The notes under the pieces were generated by a model. It did no database searches. It worked only from the letters and a program-made list of their open reading frames with translations, and was not told where the DNA came from. The position numbers were made by a program, and so were the translations under genes. From NCBI GenBank assembly GCA_903938205.1, contig CAJACJ010000133.1, forward strand, positions 1 to 5,686: 5,686 nucleotides of DNA, in the 5' to 3' direction. This DNA comes from an uncultured bacterium. Lineage in GTDB: Bacteria > Planctomycetota > Phycisphaerae > Phycisphaerales > SM1A02. The number at the start of each line of letters is the position of its first letter. Positions within the stretch are counted from its first letter, which is position 1. Shown piece after piece: positions 1 to 5,418 of this stretch.

Positions 1-32
1 GGAGCGGTATGGAGGGCTATTGGGAATGACAC

Positions 33-66
33 ACGCTCCCGAGGTGCTTGGGCACCGCGGGAGCGT
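33..66 (-). terminator. Strong hairpin downstream of the PEP-CTERM gene, probable transcription end
   Basis: Bases 33-47 pair with 52-66: 14 of 15 positions match (one A/G mismatch at 42/57) around a four-base TTGG loop. The stem is GC-rich and starts 45 bases beyond the stop codon of the leftward PEP-CTERM gene, which fits a terminator or 3'-end-stabilising hairpin for that transcript. There is no clear T-run on the leftward side (it reads GTGTCATTCCCA), nor on the rightward side, so it is not a textbook intrinsic terminator. It could equally serve an unseen gene to the left of the window. Confidence 0.5.
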
Positions 67-111
67 GGGAGTTTGTACTGGCCGAAGCCAATGGGGGTCG
101 TGTAAGTGTGG

Positions 112-771
112 TCAGTTGCGTCGGCGGCGGGTGGCGCTGAGGCCGGCGCAGGCGAGGAGTGCCACCGAACCCGGAGCGGGAACGACACCAAAGTACATGT
201 TGTCCGCGGTGACATAGACGTTGCCGGAGCCGGCTGCAGCCATGGTCAGGCTGGAGATAGCAGCGCCGTTGGAGATGAATCCGACGAAGTCTGTCACGCC
301 ACTCGTTGATGCGATGTAGGAGGACCCATCCGCAAGGGTCACCGTGATCCTGGCCGCGACGATGTTGAAATTAGAGTCGGTGCCGAAGATGTTTGCGCCC
401 ACGGCCATCACTCCGGGAGCAAATGTGAATGTTGCGGTAACAGGGTTGTTCGTGGAGAAATATCCCGTACTACAGAAGATACCTCCGATCGCAGTGGCGG
501 ACCAATTGATGCCGCCAACACTTCCCGTCAGCGGAGAAGCGTAATAGCTGGTGCCGTATGAGTTGAAGGTTTCGGTGCCCACCGATGAACCCGAGGCTAC
601 GACGTCTTGGCCCCAGAGCGAAAACTGGGAGTAGGTGCCGATGGCCGCCGAAGCGACCGAGGCAAGCATGGCGCTCGCGGCGCAGGCGCCGATGGTTAAG
701 AGGGCGTGTGAGTTCTTTTTCATTGTAAGTTCCTTGCTGTCATTGAGGCATCTGAAAGTTTGAGTACGCAT
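112..771 (-). CDS. Exported protein with PEP-CTERM-type C-terminal sorting signal
   Basis: Secreted or surface protein of unknown specific function. Residue numbers are from the inner start at 723 (203 aa). A signal peptide runs from about 1 to 26: MKKN, a hydrophobic core, then cleavage near ASVASA/A. The middle (about 30-180) is rich in Ser, Gly, Thr and Ala with alternating hydrophobic residues, and resembles the beta-sandwich domains common in PEP-CTERM proteins (for example TFTFAPGVMAVGANIFGT, then FVGFISNGAAISSLTM and VYVTADNMYFG). The C-terminus is VPAPG at 181-185, a hydrophobic helix, then RRRR at 199-202 and a final Asn. In this family an exosortase-type system recognises and processes that signal at the membrane. 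Two in-frame starts are possible: 771 (219 aa) has AAGGAG six bases upstream, and 723 has AAGGAA six bases upstream. The 723 start gives the more conventional signal peptide, while 771 has the stronger ribosome-binding site. No exosortase gene is in the window, and the gene has no evident link to the Moco cluster. Confidence 0.85.
   Translation of the reverse strand: MRTQTFRCLNDSKELTMKKNSHALLTIGACAASAMLASVASAAIGTYSQFSLWGQDVVASGSSVGTETFNSYGTSYYASPLTGSVGGINWSATAIGGIFCSTGYFSTNNPVTATFTFAPGVMAVGANIFGTDSNFNIVAARITVTLADGSSYIASTSGVTDFVGFISNGAAISSLTMAAAGSGNVYVTADNMYFGVVPAPGSVALLACAGLSATRRRRN
730..735 (-). promoter_or_regulatory. Shine-Dalgarno AAGGAA for the inner start at 723
   Basis: On the minus strand AAGGAA is followed by six bases (CTTACA) and the ATG at 723-721. 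It lies inside the longer reading frame. The spacing equals that of the upstream site, so the gene has two equally placed initiation sites 48 bases apart in the same frame. Confidence 0.5.
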
Positions 772-777
772 GTGAAA

Positions 778-783
778 CTCCTT
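778..783 (-). promoter_or_regulatory. Shine-Dalgarno AAGGAG for the outer start at 771
   Basis: On the minus strand AAGGAG is followed by six bases (TTTCAC) and the ATG at 771-769. This motif and spacing are close to ideal and support initiation at 771, giving a 42- to 43-residue signal peptide. Confidence 0.5.
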
Positions 784-885
784 GAGTCGTAAGACTTAAA
801 TAATCACCAAACCATATTGAAATGGCGGTAATTCCAAACGGCAGAAACGCCTGCAAGCGTTGTAATAAACGTGTTGCTCAACGTG

Positions 886-958
886 AGCAAAGCGAGTCGG
901 GCAGTGATTCAGCCGCAGTCCACACTGCGTTTGTAATCGCTGCCAGCAAAGTGAGTCG
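886..958. repeat. Degenerate 14-base direct repeat pair
   Basis: AGCAAAGCGAGTCG at 886-899 recurs as AGCAAAGTGAGTCG at 945-958, with one mismatch and 59 bases between start points. The second copy lies within the hairpin at 940-972. No function is evident. It could be a pair of protein-binding sites or decayed duplicated DNA. Confidence 0.35.
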
Positions 959-985
959 ATTTGCGTTGGCAGTTCTCACTGCGGG

Positions 986-999
986 TGCAATCGATTGCA
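986..999. repeat. Perfect 14-bp palindrome TGCAATCGATTGCA
   Basis: The sequence equals its own reverse complement over 14 bases, with no spacer. Such symmetry suits a site for a dimeric DNA-binding protein, but no adjacent promoter can be recognised. It is more than 200 bases upstream of the PEP-CTERM start and more than 550 bases upstream of moaA, so neither gene is an obvious target. Confidence 0.3.
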
Positions 1000-1077
1000 A
1001 ACTTTGGATTCAGTTCACGATAGGTCCCGTGAAAATAACTCTGCTTCCATAGATGTAAACGTAAAAAACAGGGGGCC

Positions 1078-1106
1078 TTGATCAAGCAATATGAAAGATT
1101 TACTAA
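1078..1106 (+). promoter_or_regulatory. Possible sigma-70-like promoter, weak
   Basis: TTGATC at 1078-1083 and TACTAA at 1101-1106 are 17 bases apart, within an AT-rich stretch. The -35 matches four of six consensus bases and the -10 only about three. If it is real, the transcript would run right towards the terminator at 1478-1515. It is one of many possible weak matches and is offered as a candidate only. Confidence 0.2.
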
Positions 1107-1230
1107 ATAACTTGAGAATGTGCCTTTACGCAATGCAAACGGCACATTTACAAAAAGTATTTTGCGTGAGCGGCGGCCACATCAACCGATTTTTCATTCA
1201 ACACGCACGCCAACAGGAGTTGGGGTGATA

Positions 1231-1261
1231 CAAAAAACCCCCAAGGTTTGAAGCTTGGGGG
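1231..1261 (-). terminator. Leftward-reading intrinsic terminator
   Basis: On the minus strand the order is CCCCCAAG, an eight-base loop, CTTGGGGG, then TTTTTTG. An 8-bp GC-rich stem (1254-1261 with 1238-1245) followed at once by six T is a textbook Rho-independent terminator. It would stop a transcript entering from the right, yet no minus-strand gene is recognised between here and moaE, more than 1.4 kb away behind the oppositely oriented moaA. It therefore implies a small RNA, a lost gene, or protection against antisense read-through into the PEP-CTERM gene. Confidence 0.75.
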
Positions 1262-1477
1262 CTTGAAGTGATCAGGAGAGTTTCACCGCCGCGTGCGATT
1301 TACAAGGCAGTAGATGCGAATTTAATTTCAAGTGACGAGCCGACGTTGTCGATTAGCAAGAACGGCATGATTGCCACAAGAACTGGCGCGTTCACGGATC
1401 ACTGGAAGAAAATCGACTGAGTAGTACTGCGAATGCGGATTCAAAGAGTTTTGATCCGCGATTTGAACGATAGAACG

Positions 1478-1515
1478 AACACCGTGGTTGCCTTGAAAGC
1501 GCCACGGTGTTTTTG
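1478..1515 (+). terminator. Rightward-reading intrinsic terminator upstream of moaA
   Basis: ACACCGTGG at 1479-1487 pairs with CCACGGTGT at 1502-1510, extended by A1478-T1511, around a 14-base loop and followed by TTTTTG (1510-1515). This is a good Rho-independent terminator for plus-strand transcription. It ends 43 bases before the first possible moaA start, so either moaA has its own promoter in 1516-1728 or this hairpin acts as an attenuator on a longer leader. No plus-strand gene that it would terminate is recognised. Confidence 0.7.
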
Positions 1516-1557
1516 TGTGTATTGAAATTGCGTGCAATGTGTTAGCCTTGAATTGCA

Positions 1558-2712
1558 ATGCAATTTGATGTGCGAGAACCTGAATTAGCTGGCGATGTGA
1601 TAGCGCTGTCATTGCCGCAATTTCGCGCGGTTGAGGGTGTGGCCAGAAACGCGGCAACAAAGCGAGGTCTGGGTGCGACTCCGGAGAAGTTGCCAGCGGC
1701 GCCGGCGCATATTCGCGCGGGCGGACGCATGATGGATTCGCACGGACGAACGATTTTGGATTTGCGCATCAGCATTACGGATCGCTGCAATTTTCGCTGC
1801 GTGTACTGCATGGAACCCGATGTGCAATTTCAGCCGCGCGAAAATATGCTCACGCCTGGTGAAATTATTCGCATGGCGCGTGTGGCGCAGTCGTTGGGCG
1901 TGCGCAAAATTCGCCTGACGGGCGGCGAACCCACTCTGCATCCGCATTTGACGGACATTATTTCTGGCATTCGCGCCGCTACGGATATGGAGATTGCCAT
2001 GATCAGCAATGGGTCGCTATTGACGCGCGAAAAACTTTCCGCGTGGAAGCGCGCGGGACTGGATCGCATGACCATCAGTATTGACTCGGTGCGGGCAGAT
2101 CGCTTTGCCCGCGTGACGCGCTCCACCGTGACGCCCGAAGATGTGATTGCGGGAATTGAAATGTGCCTGGCCGAAGGGTTAACTCCGTTGAAGTTGAACG
2201 CGGTGTTGGTGCGCGGCCAAAACGACGACGAGGCTGTGGAGTTGGCGCGCTTGGCGCGGCGCTTTGGCGTGGAGATGCGCTTTATTGAATACATGCCGCT
2301 GGATTCCGCGCACGCGTGGGACCGCTCGCTGATGGTGACTGCGCAGGAAACGCGCGAAGCGATTGAGGCGGAATTCGCGTTGACGCCCACCAATATGGAT
2401 GATGCGCACAGCACCGCGCGCACGTATCGATTTACCGATGGCGCGCCGGGGCGCATTGGTTTTATCGCGCCGGTGAGTAATCCGTTTTGCGGCGCGTGCA
2501 GCAGATTGCGCTTAACTGCGGATGGAAATGTGCGCCCGTGCTTGTTTAGCACGAAGGAATGGAGCGTTATGACCTTGCTGCGCGGTGGCGCAAGCGACGC
2601 GGAGTTGGCGAACTTTTTAATTGATGTGACGTGGACCAAACTTGCGGGACACAACATTGCGTCGCCGCAGTTTGTGCAACCAGAGCGGCCTATGTCCGCG
2701 GTTGGTGGTTGA
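1558..2712 (+). CDS. moaA: GTP 3',8-cyclase (radical SAM, molybdenum cofactor biosynthesis protein A)
   Basis: Cytoplasmic radical-SAM enzyme that converts GTP to 3',8-cyclo-7,8-dihydro-GTP, the first step of Moco synthesis; MoaC then makes cPMP. The N-terminal [4Fe-4S] cluster ligands are C77, C81 and C84 in TDRCNFRCVYC. The SAM-binding GGE motif is LTGGEP (120-125). A second C-terminal [4Fe-4S] cluster, which binds GTP, has C311, C314 and C328 in NPFCGAC...GNVRPC, with the nearby SRLRL arginines. The protein ends in the conserved Gly-Gly tail (SAVGG). All hallmark residues are present. The start is uncertain. Met58 (base 1729) or Met59, just before DSHGRTILDLRIS, is where MoaA proteins usually begin and would give about 327 aa, a normal length. 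The frame stays open from 1558, and the extension uses GCG for Ala as the rest of the gene does, so the longer form is also credible. Neither start has a strong Shine-Dalgarno sequence. The gene converges on moaE, with 12 bases between stop codons. Confidence 0.96.
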   Translation: MQFDVREPELAGDVIALSLPQFRAVEGVARNAATKRGLGATPEKLPAAPAHIRAGGRMMDSHGRTILDLRISITDRCNFRCVYCMEPDVQFQPRENMLTPGEIIRMARVAQSLGVRKIRLTGGEPTLHPHLTDIISGIRAATDMEIAMISNGSLLTREKLSAWKRAGLDRMTISIDSVRADRFARVTRSTVTPEDVIAGIEMCLAEGLTPLKLNAVLVRGQNDDEAVELARLARRFGVEMRFIEYMPLDSAHAWDRSLMVTAQETREAIEAEFALTPTNMDDAHSTARTYRFTDGAPGRIGFIAPVSNPFCGACSRLRLTADGNVRPCLFSTKEWSVMTLLRGGASDAELANFLIDVTWTKLAGHNIASPQFVQPERPMSAVGG

Positions 2713-2724
2713 TTTCTAACTAAA

Positions 2725-3126
2725 TTAAATATAAATCGGCGATTTCCAAATGGGCACATCGCGCTTCATGCGGTCGATGAATTCATCCATGGCGGCAAGC
2801 GCTTCTTTGCGATGCGCAGAATCAATAATGAGGCGGAACGATCGCTCCCCTACCGCGACTTCACCGCGACTGTGTTCAACCGTGATGGCGATGAGCGCGT
2901 GCTTGGAAAGAATGTCGCGCGCCAACTCGGTCAGAGAGTTGGTTGCCATAGGTTCGTAGGCTTCGTATGACAGCGCGCGGATTGCGCGGCCCGCTTCATC
3001 GGTGCGGACGATTCCTTCAAACACAACGGTGGCGCCAACTTGTTGAATGTCAGGCGCCGGGTTCAAAACATTCGAGAAGTGTTTATTTGCAAGCGCGCCA
3101 TGAGAAATGCAAACAAGAACGCTCAT
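2725..3126 (-). CDS. moaE: Molybdopterin synthase catalytic (large) subunit
   Basis: Large subunit of the cytoplasmic MoaD2-MoaE2 molybdopterin synthase, which transfers sulfur from MoaD thiocarboxylate to cPMP to form the dithiolene of molybdopterin. Length is 133 aa. Family motifs in order: GATVVFEGIVR (31-41), LSYEAYEPMA (52-61), VEHSRGEVAVGE (83-94), SAHR (103-106) and KRDVPIWK (121-128). K121 and K128 correspond to the active-site lysines K119 and K126 of E. coli MoaE, and R41 and H105-R106 match the conserved substrate-site residues. It stops five residues after PIWK (SPIYI), so it lacks the longer C-terminal tail of E. coli MoaE (150 aa) and the usual acidic residue just after PIWK-K/R. 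The core looks functional. Its ATG overlaps the moaD stop by four bases (ATGA), which suggests translational coupling and 1:1 production. The gene converges on moaA. Confidence 0.95.
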   Translation of the reverse strand: MSVLVCISHGALANKHFSNVLNPAPDIQQVGATVVFEGIVRTDEAGRAIRALSYEAYEPMATNSLTELARDILSKHALIAITVEHSRGEVAVGERSFRLIIDSAHRKEALAAMDEFIDRMKRDVPIWKSPIYI

Positions 3127-3368
3127 CCGCCACCAACCAATTCAATCAGCGCAACTTCGTCGGTGGGTTGCACGGGCGCGTCTGGCTTTGCGAAAGCGTG
3201 ATTGACAGCCAGGCGCGCTGATTGAAAAAATGCGGCTTTGGAAGGATGTTTCGCGGCGAGTGCCTGGTTGATATCGCGCACTGTGGCGGGCGCGGTCACA
3301 TCAATTGTGATTTCTTTGCATGACACTTCACGCGCAAGCGCACCGAAAATAAGAACGCGAATTGTCAT
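3123..3368 (-). CDS. moaD: Molybdopterin synthase sulfur-carrier (small) subunit
   Basis: Small ubiquitin-fold sulfur carrier of molybdopterin synthase. Its C-terminal glycine is adenylylated by a MoeB-type enzyme and converted to a thiocarboxylate that donates sulfur inside MoaE. The 81-residue length is normal for MoaD. It opens with a beta-strand typical of the family (MTIRVLIFGALARE) and ends in DEVALIELVGGG. The last two residues are Gly-Gly as required, but they are preceded by a third Gly. It is the first gene of a two-gene operon with moaE (ATGA overlap) and is transcribed divergently from moeA across 31 bases. No Shine-Dalgarno sequence is visible before the start; the bases just upstream read TTTATAA. 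The activating MoeB homologue is not in this window. Confidence 0.93.
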   Translation of the reverse strand: MTIRVLIFGALAREVSCKEITIDVTAPATVRDINQALAAKHPSKAAFFQSARLAVNHAFAKPDAPVQPTDEVALIELVGGG

Positions 3369-3399
3369 TTATAAAGCGTATCATTGCAGTCTCATTTGA
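3369..3399. promoter_or_regulatory. Short divergent intergenic region between moaD and moeA
   Basis: Only 31 bases separate the moaD ATG from the first possible moeA ATG, so promoters for both transcripts must lie here or overlap the coding ends. The segment is AT-rich (TTTATAAAGCG, TATCATTG), but I could not find a well-spaced -35/-10 pair on either strand. If moeA starts at 3457 instead, the region grows to 88 bases, which is more comfortable for two promoters. Confidence 0.35.
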
Positions 3400-4767
3400 A
3401 TGAAGTTCACTACGAACTTGCCGCAAATGCGCAGAAACATGAATCCAATCGTAAAAATGACTGAAATTCAACAACCAAGTTCGCCTCGTGAAGCGATTGA
3501 TGCCGTGCGCGTGCAAGTGCAAGTGGTGGCAACGGAAATAATACCACTGGCGCAATGCAATGGCCGCGTATTGGCGCAAGTGATTCACGCGGATCGCGAC
3601 AGTCCCGCGCTTGATGTGAGTGCGATGGATGGATTTGCATTGCGTATGGTGGATTTGTTTGCGATGGCGGGCGAGAATGGATTGCCCGTGACCGCGTTGA
3701 GCAACATCACGGACGCGAACATTGGCGCTGCGAAGATGTCTGAAGAAAGTGTGGACATGTGCGAAGCCATGATTGGGCACGCGCCCATAGCGATGCGCGC
3801 GGGCCACGCTGTTCGCATTGTCACCGGCGCGCCAATTCCTATGGGCGCGGAGGTGGTGGTGCGTCACGAAGATGTTGTCGTGAACAATGGCGGCGTGCGA
3901 TTGATGATCGAAGCCGGCGCGATCAAGACCGGTGCGAATATTCGCCGCCGCGGCGAGAACGCAAAATGCGGCGATGAGATTGCGTGCGCTGGCGTGTTGA
4001 TTGGCGCGGCGACTATTGGAGCGCTGGCTTCATTTGGAGTCTCGCACGTTGTTGTGCGTAGGCGCGTGCGCGTTGCGTTGGTGACTACAGGCGATGAACT
4101 TGTTGGCGCGCACGAGCAAGCGCAACCATGGCAAGTTCGCGACAGCAATGGACCCGTGCTTGAGTCGCTGCTTGGCGCGCGACCATGGATTGAAATTGTT
4201 TCGCGCACGCATGCGCGTGATGATGCGGACTCGCTTGCGGAAACTCTGGCGAGCGCGATGGAAGTTGCGGACGCGGTGATTTTGACGGGCGGAGTTTCAA
4301 TGGGACATAAAGATTTTGTGCCGCAAGTTGCTACGCGATTGGGCGCGCGAACAATCTTTCACAAACTTCCGCAGCGACCAGGACGGCCAATGCTTGCAGC
4401 GGTGCGACCAGCGACGGACGCACTGGCGGCACGCATGATTTTGGGATTGCCCGGAAATCCAGTTTCTGTCATGGTGACCGCGCGGCGGCTTGGAATAGAA
4501 ATGCTTGGAGCGCTTGCAGGTCTTTCCTCGCAACATTTTGCGGCGCACACGCGCGCCGTAGACAATGCCGACAATGCAACGCTGCCCATGTGGTGGTATC
4601 GCCTTGTGGGCGAGCGCGTAAACGCAAGCGGTCACAGCGAGTTGTATTTGCTTTCGGGCAAGGGCTCGGGCGACATTGCCGCGGCCGCTTCAAGCGTGGG
4701 ATTTATTGAAGTTGCGCCTGGCGAACAGACTGTTGGAGCGCACAACTTTTACGCGTGGATGCATTAG
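3400..4767 (+). CDS. moeA: Molybdopterin molybdenumtransferase
   Basis: Cytoplasmic enzyme that inserts molybdate into adenylylated molybdopterin, releasing AMP and giving Mo-molybdopterin. The frame is 455 aa. Family motifs in order: SAMDGFAL (74-81), RIVTGAPIPMGAEVVV (139-154), NIRRRGEN (180-187), VALVTTGDEL (225-234), DSNGPVL (248-254), ILTGGVSMGHKDFV (294-307), RPGRPM (326-331) and LGLPGNPVSVMVT (348-360), then a C-terminal beta-barrel domain to the end. About 20 extra residues lie between SAMDGFAL and TGAP compared with E. coli MoeA (around 100-130, NITDANIGAAKMSEESVDMC). The start is uncertain: Met1 (3400), Met10 (3427), Met14 (3439) and Met20 (3457, MTEIQQPSSPREA) are all in frame. Met20 gives the most usual N-terminus for the family. 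None has a strong Shine-Dalgarno sequence. The gene is followed by moaC after 11 bases in the same operon. Confidence 0.95.
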   Translation: MKFTTNLPQMRRNMNPIVKMTEIQQPSSPREAIDAVRVQVQVVATEIIPLAQCNGRVLAQVIHADRDSPALDVSAMDGFALRMVDLFAMAGENGLPVTALSNITDANIGAAKMSEESVDMCEAMIGHAPIAMRAGHAVRIVTGAPIPMGAEVVVRHEDVVVNNGGVRLMIEAGAIKTGANIRRRGENAKCGDEIACAGVLIGAATIGALASFGVSHVVVRRRVRVALVTTGDELVGAHEQAQPWQVRDSNGPVLESLLGARPWIEIVSRTHARDDADSLAETLASAMEVADAVILTGGVSMGHKDFVPQVATRLGARTIFHKLPQRPGRPMLAAVRPATDALAARMILGLPGNPVSVMVTARRLGIEMLGALAGLSSQHFAAHTRAVDNADNATLPMWWYRLVGERVNASGHSELYLLSGKGSGDIAAAASSVGFIEVAPGEQTVGAHNFYAWMH

Positions 4768-4770
4768 GAG
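4766..4770 (+). promoter_or_regulatory. Shine-Dalgarno of moaC, overlapping the moeA stop
   Basis: AGGAG at 4766-4770 overlaps the moeA TAG (4765-4767) and stands eight bases before the ATG at 4779. It decides the moaC start in favour of 4779 over the upstream in-frame ATG at 4755, and it ties moaC translation to ribosomes finishing moeA. Confidence 0.75.
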
Positions 4771-4778
4771 ATTTACAA

Positions 4779-5411
4779 ATGGCGAAGAAGAAAAGATCTA
4801 CAACTAGCGTGGCGAAGAAATCAAACGCAATGAAGCGCGTGGCGGTCCAGGCACGTGCCACGAAGAAATCAGGCGCACTGCAACTTGGCGGTGTTCGCAG
4901 CAAAGTCAATGCACGTGCCGCCGCACACCAAATGCTGACTCATGTGGACGCGCGCGGCCGCGCCGCCATGGTTGACGTTGGCCAGAAAGCCGTGACCGCT
5001 CGTCGCGCAGTTGCCGAGGCGCGCGTGATAATTTCCGCCGAGCTTGCAAATCGCATCCGCAAGAATTCGCTTGCCAAAGGCAATGTTTTGGACGTGGCGC
5101 GACTTGCCGGCATTCAAGCGGCCAAGCGCACCGATGAGTTGATTCCGCTGTGCCACTCGCTTCCACTTGACTCCATTCAAGTGCGCGCGGAATTACGCCG
5201 CGACCATGTCTATATATGGTCAGAGGCGAAAGTGACCGCAAAGACCGGTGTTGAAATGGAAGCGCTATTGGCGGTGGCGATCGCGGCACTGACTGTGATT
5301 GATATGGGCAAGTCCATTGACCGCGCAATGACTATTCAAGGATTGCGCATGCTTGAAAAAGAAGGCGGCCGCAGTGGACATTTTATGGCGGGCGTAAAAT
5401 CGCGCCGCTGA
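4779..5411 (+). CDS. moaC: Cyclic pyranopterin monophosphate synthase with basic N-terminal extension
   Basis: Cytoplasmic enzyme that converts the MoaA product 3',8-cyclo-dihydro-GTP to cPMP. From the start at 4779 it is 210 aa, against about 160 for typical MoaC. The catalytic core begins near residue 53 (LTHVDARGRAAMVDVGQK). Conserved blocks follow: KRTDELIPLCHSLPL (116-130), KTGVEMEALLAV (155-166), DMGKSIDR (175-182) and LEKEGGRSG (192-200). D175 and K178 match the catalytic Asp128 and Lys131 of E. coli MoaC, and K70 matches Lys51. The first 52 residues are an addition: they contain 14 Lys or Arg and no Asp or Glu (MAKKKRSTTSVAKK and so on), and look flexible and histone-tail-like. That segment has no assigned function. 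The gene is second in the operon after moeA (11-base gap) and converges on the mobA-like gene, with 7 bases between stops. The AGGAG site fixes the start; an ATG at 4755 would overlap moeA. Confidence 0.95.
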   Translation: MAKKKRSTTSVAKKSNAMKRVAVQARATKKSGALQLGGVRSKVNARAAAHQMLTHVDARGRAAMVDVGQKAVTARRAVAEARVIISAELANRIRKNSLAKGNVLDVARLAGIQAAKRTDELIPLCHSLPLDSIQVRAELRRDHVYIWSEAKVTAKTGVEMEALLAVAIAALTVIDMGKSIDRAMTIQGLRMLEKEGGRSGHFMAGVKSRR

Positions 5412-5418
5412 AACAATG

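Larger units (their letters stand above)
784..1557. other. Long intergenic region without a convincing gene
   Basis: No reading frame here has recognisable protein features. Frames of 76 aa (822-1052, +) and 78 aa (909-1145, -) overlap each other and look like chance. What can be seen: a degenerate direct repeat (886-899 and 945-958); a hairpin at 940-972 with a 5-bp and a 6-bp stem part and a two-base bulge; a 14-bp palindrome at 986-999; an 8-bp inverted repeat (1117-1124 with 1141-1148); a leftward-reading intrinsic terminator at 1231-1261; and a rightward-reading one at 1478-1515. The two terminators imply that short transcripts end here on both strands. The region must also hold the promoter of moaA, unless that lies inside the frame 3' of 1558, and probably that of the PEP-CTERM gene. 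Neither shows a clear consensus. Confidence 0.6.

Noticed and set aside
822..1145. Overlapping small frames (822-1052 +, 909-1145 -) in the intergenic region
   Set aside because: They lie opposite each other, have no Shine-Dalgarno sequence or recognisable motif, and show unremarkable composition.
1118..1228. 36-codon plus-strand frame starting ATG 1118 downstream of a weak promoter-like element
   Set aside because: No usable Shine-Dalgarno sequence (GAGA abuts the ATG), no recognisable features, and it is short enough to occur by chance.
1268..1510. Possible decayed protein gene on the plus strand (frame with DEPTLSISKNGMIATRTG, a TGA at 1418, then DLNDRTNTVVALKA)
   Set aside because: The second part coincides with the terminator hairpin, which explains its sequence, and no start or clear family match exists. 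It is kept only as a remark in the finding on this interval.
1830..2759. Long (309-codon) open frame on the minus strand opposite moaA
   Set aside because: It is antisense to a clearly recognised moaA with intact motifs, has no family features of its own, and arises from the GC-rich codon pattern of the true gene.
3328..3867. 179-codon minus-strand open frame opposite moeA
   Set aside because: It overlaps the moaD start and moeA, and its translation is rich in His and Arg, as expected from reverse reading of a GCG-rich gene.
4755..4778. Upstream in-frame ATG for moaC at 4755
   Set aside because: It would overlap the moeA end and has no Shine-Dalgarno sequence, whereas AGGAG is correctly spaced before 4779.
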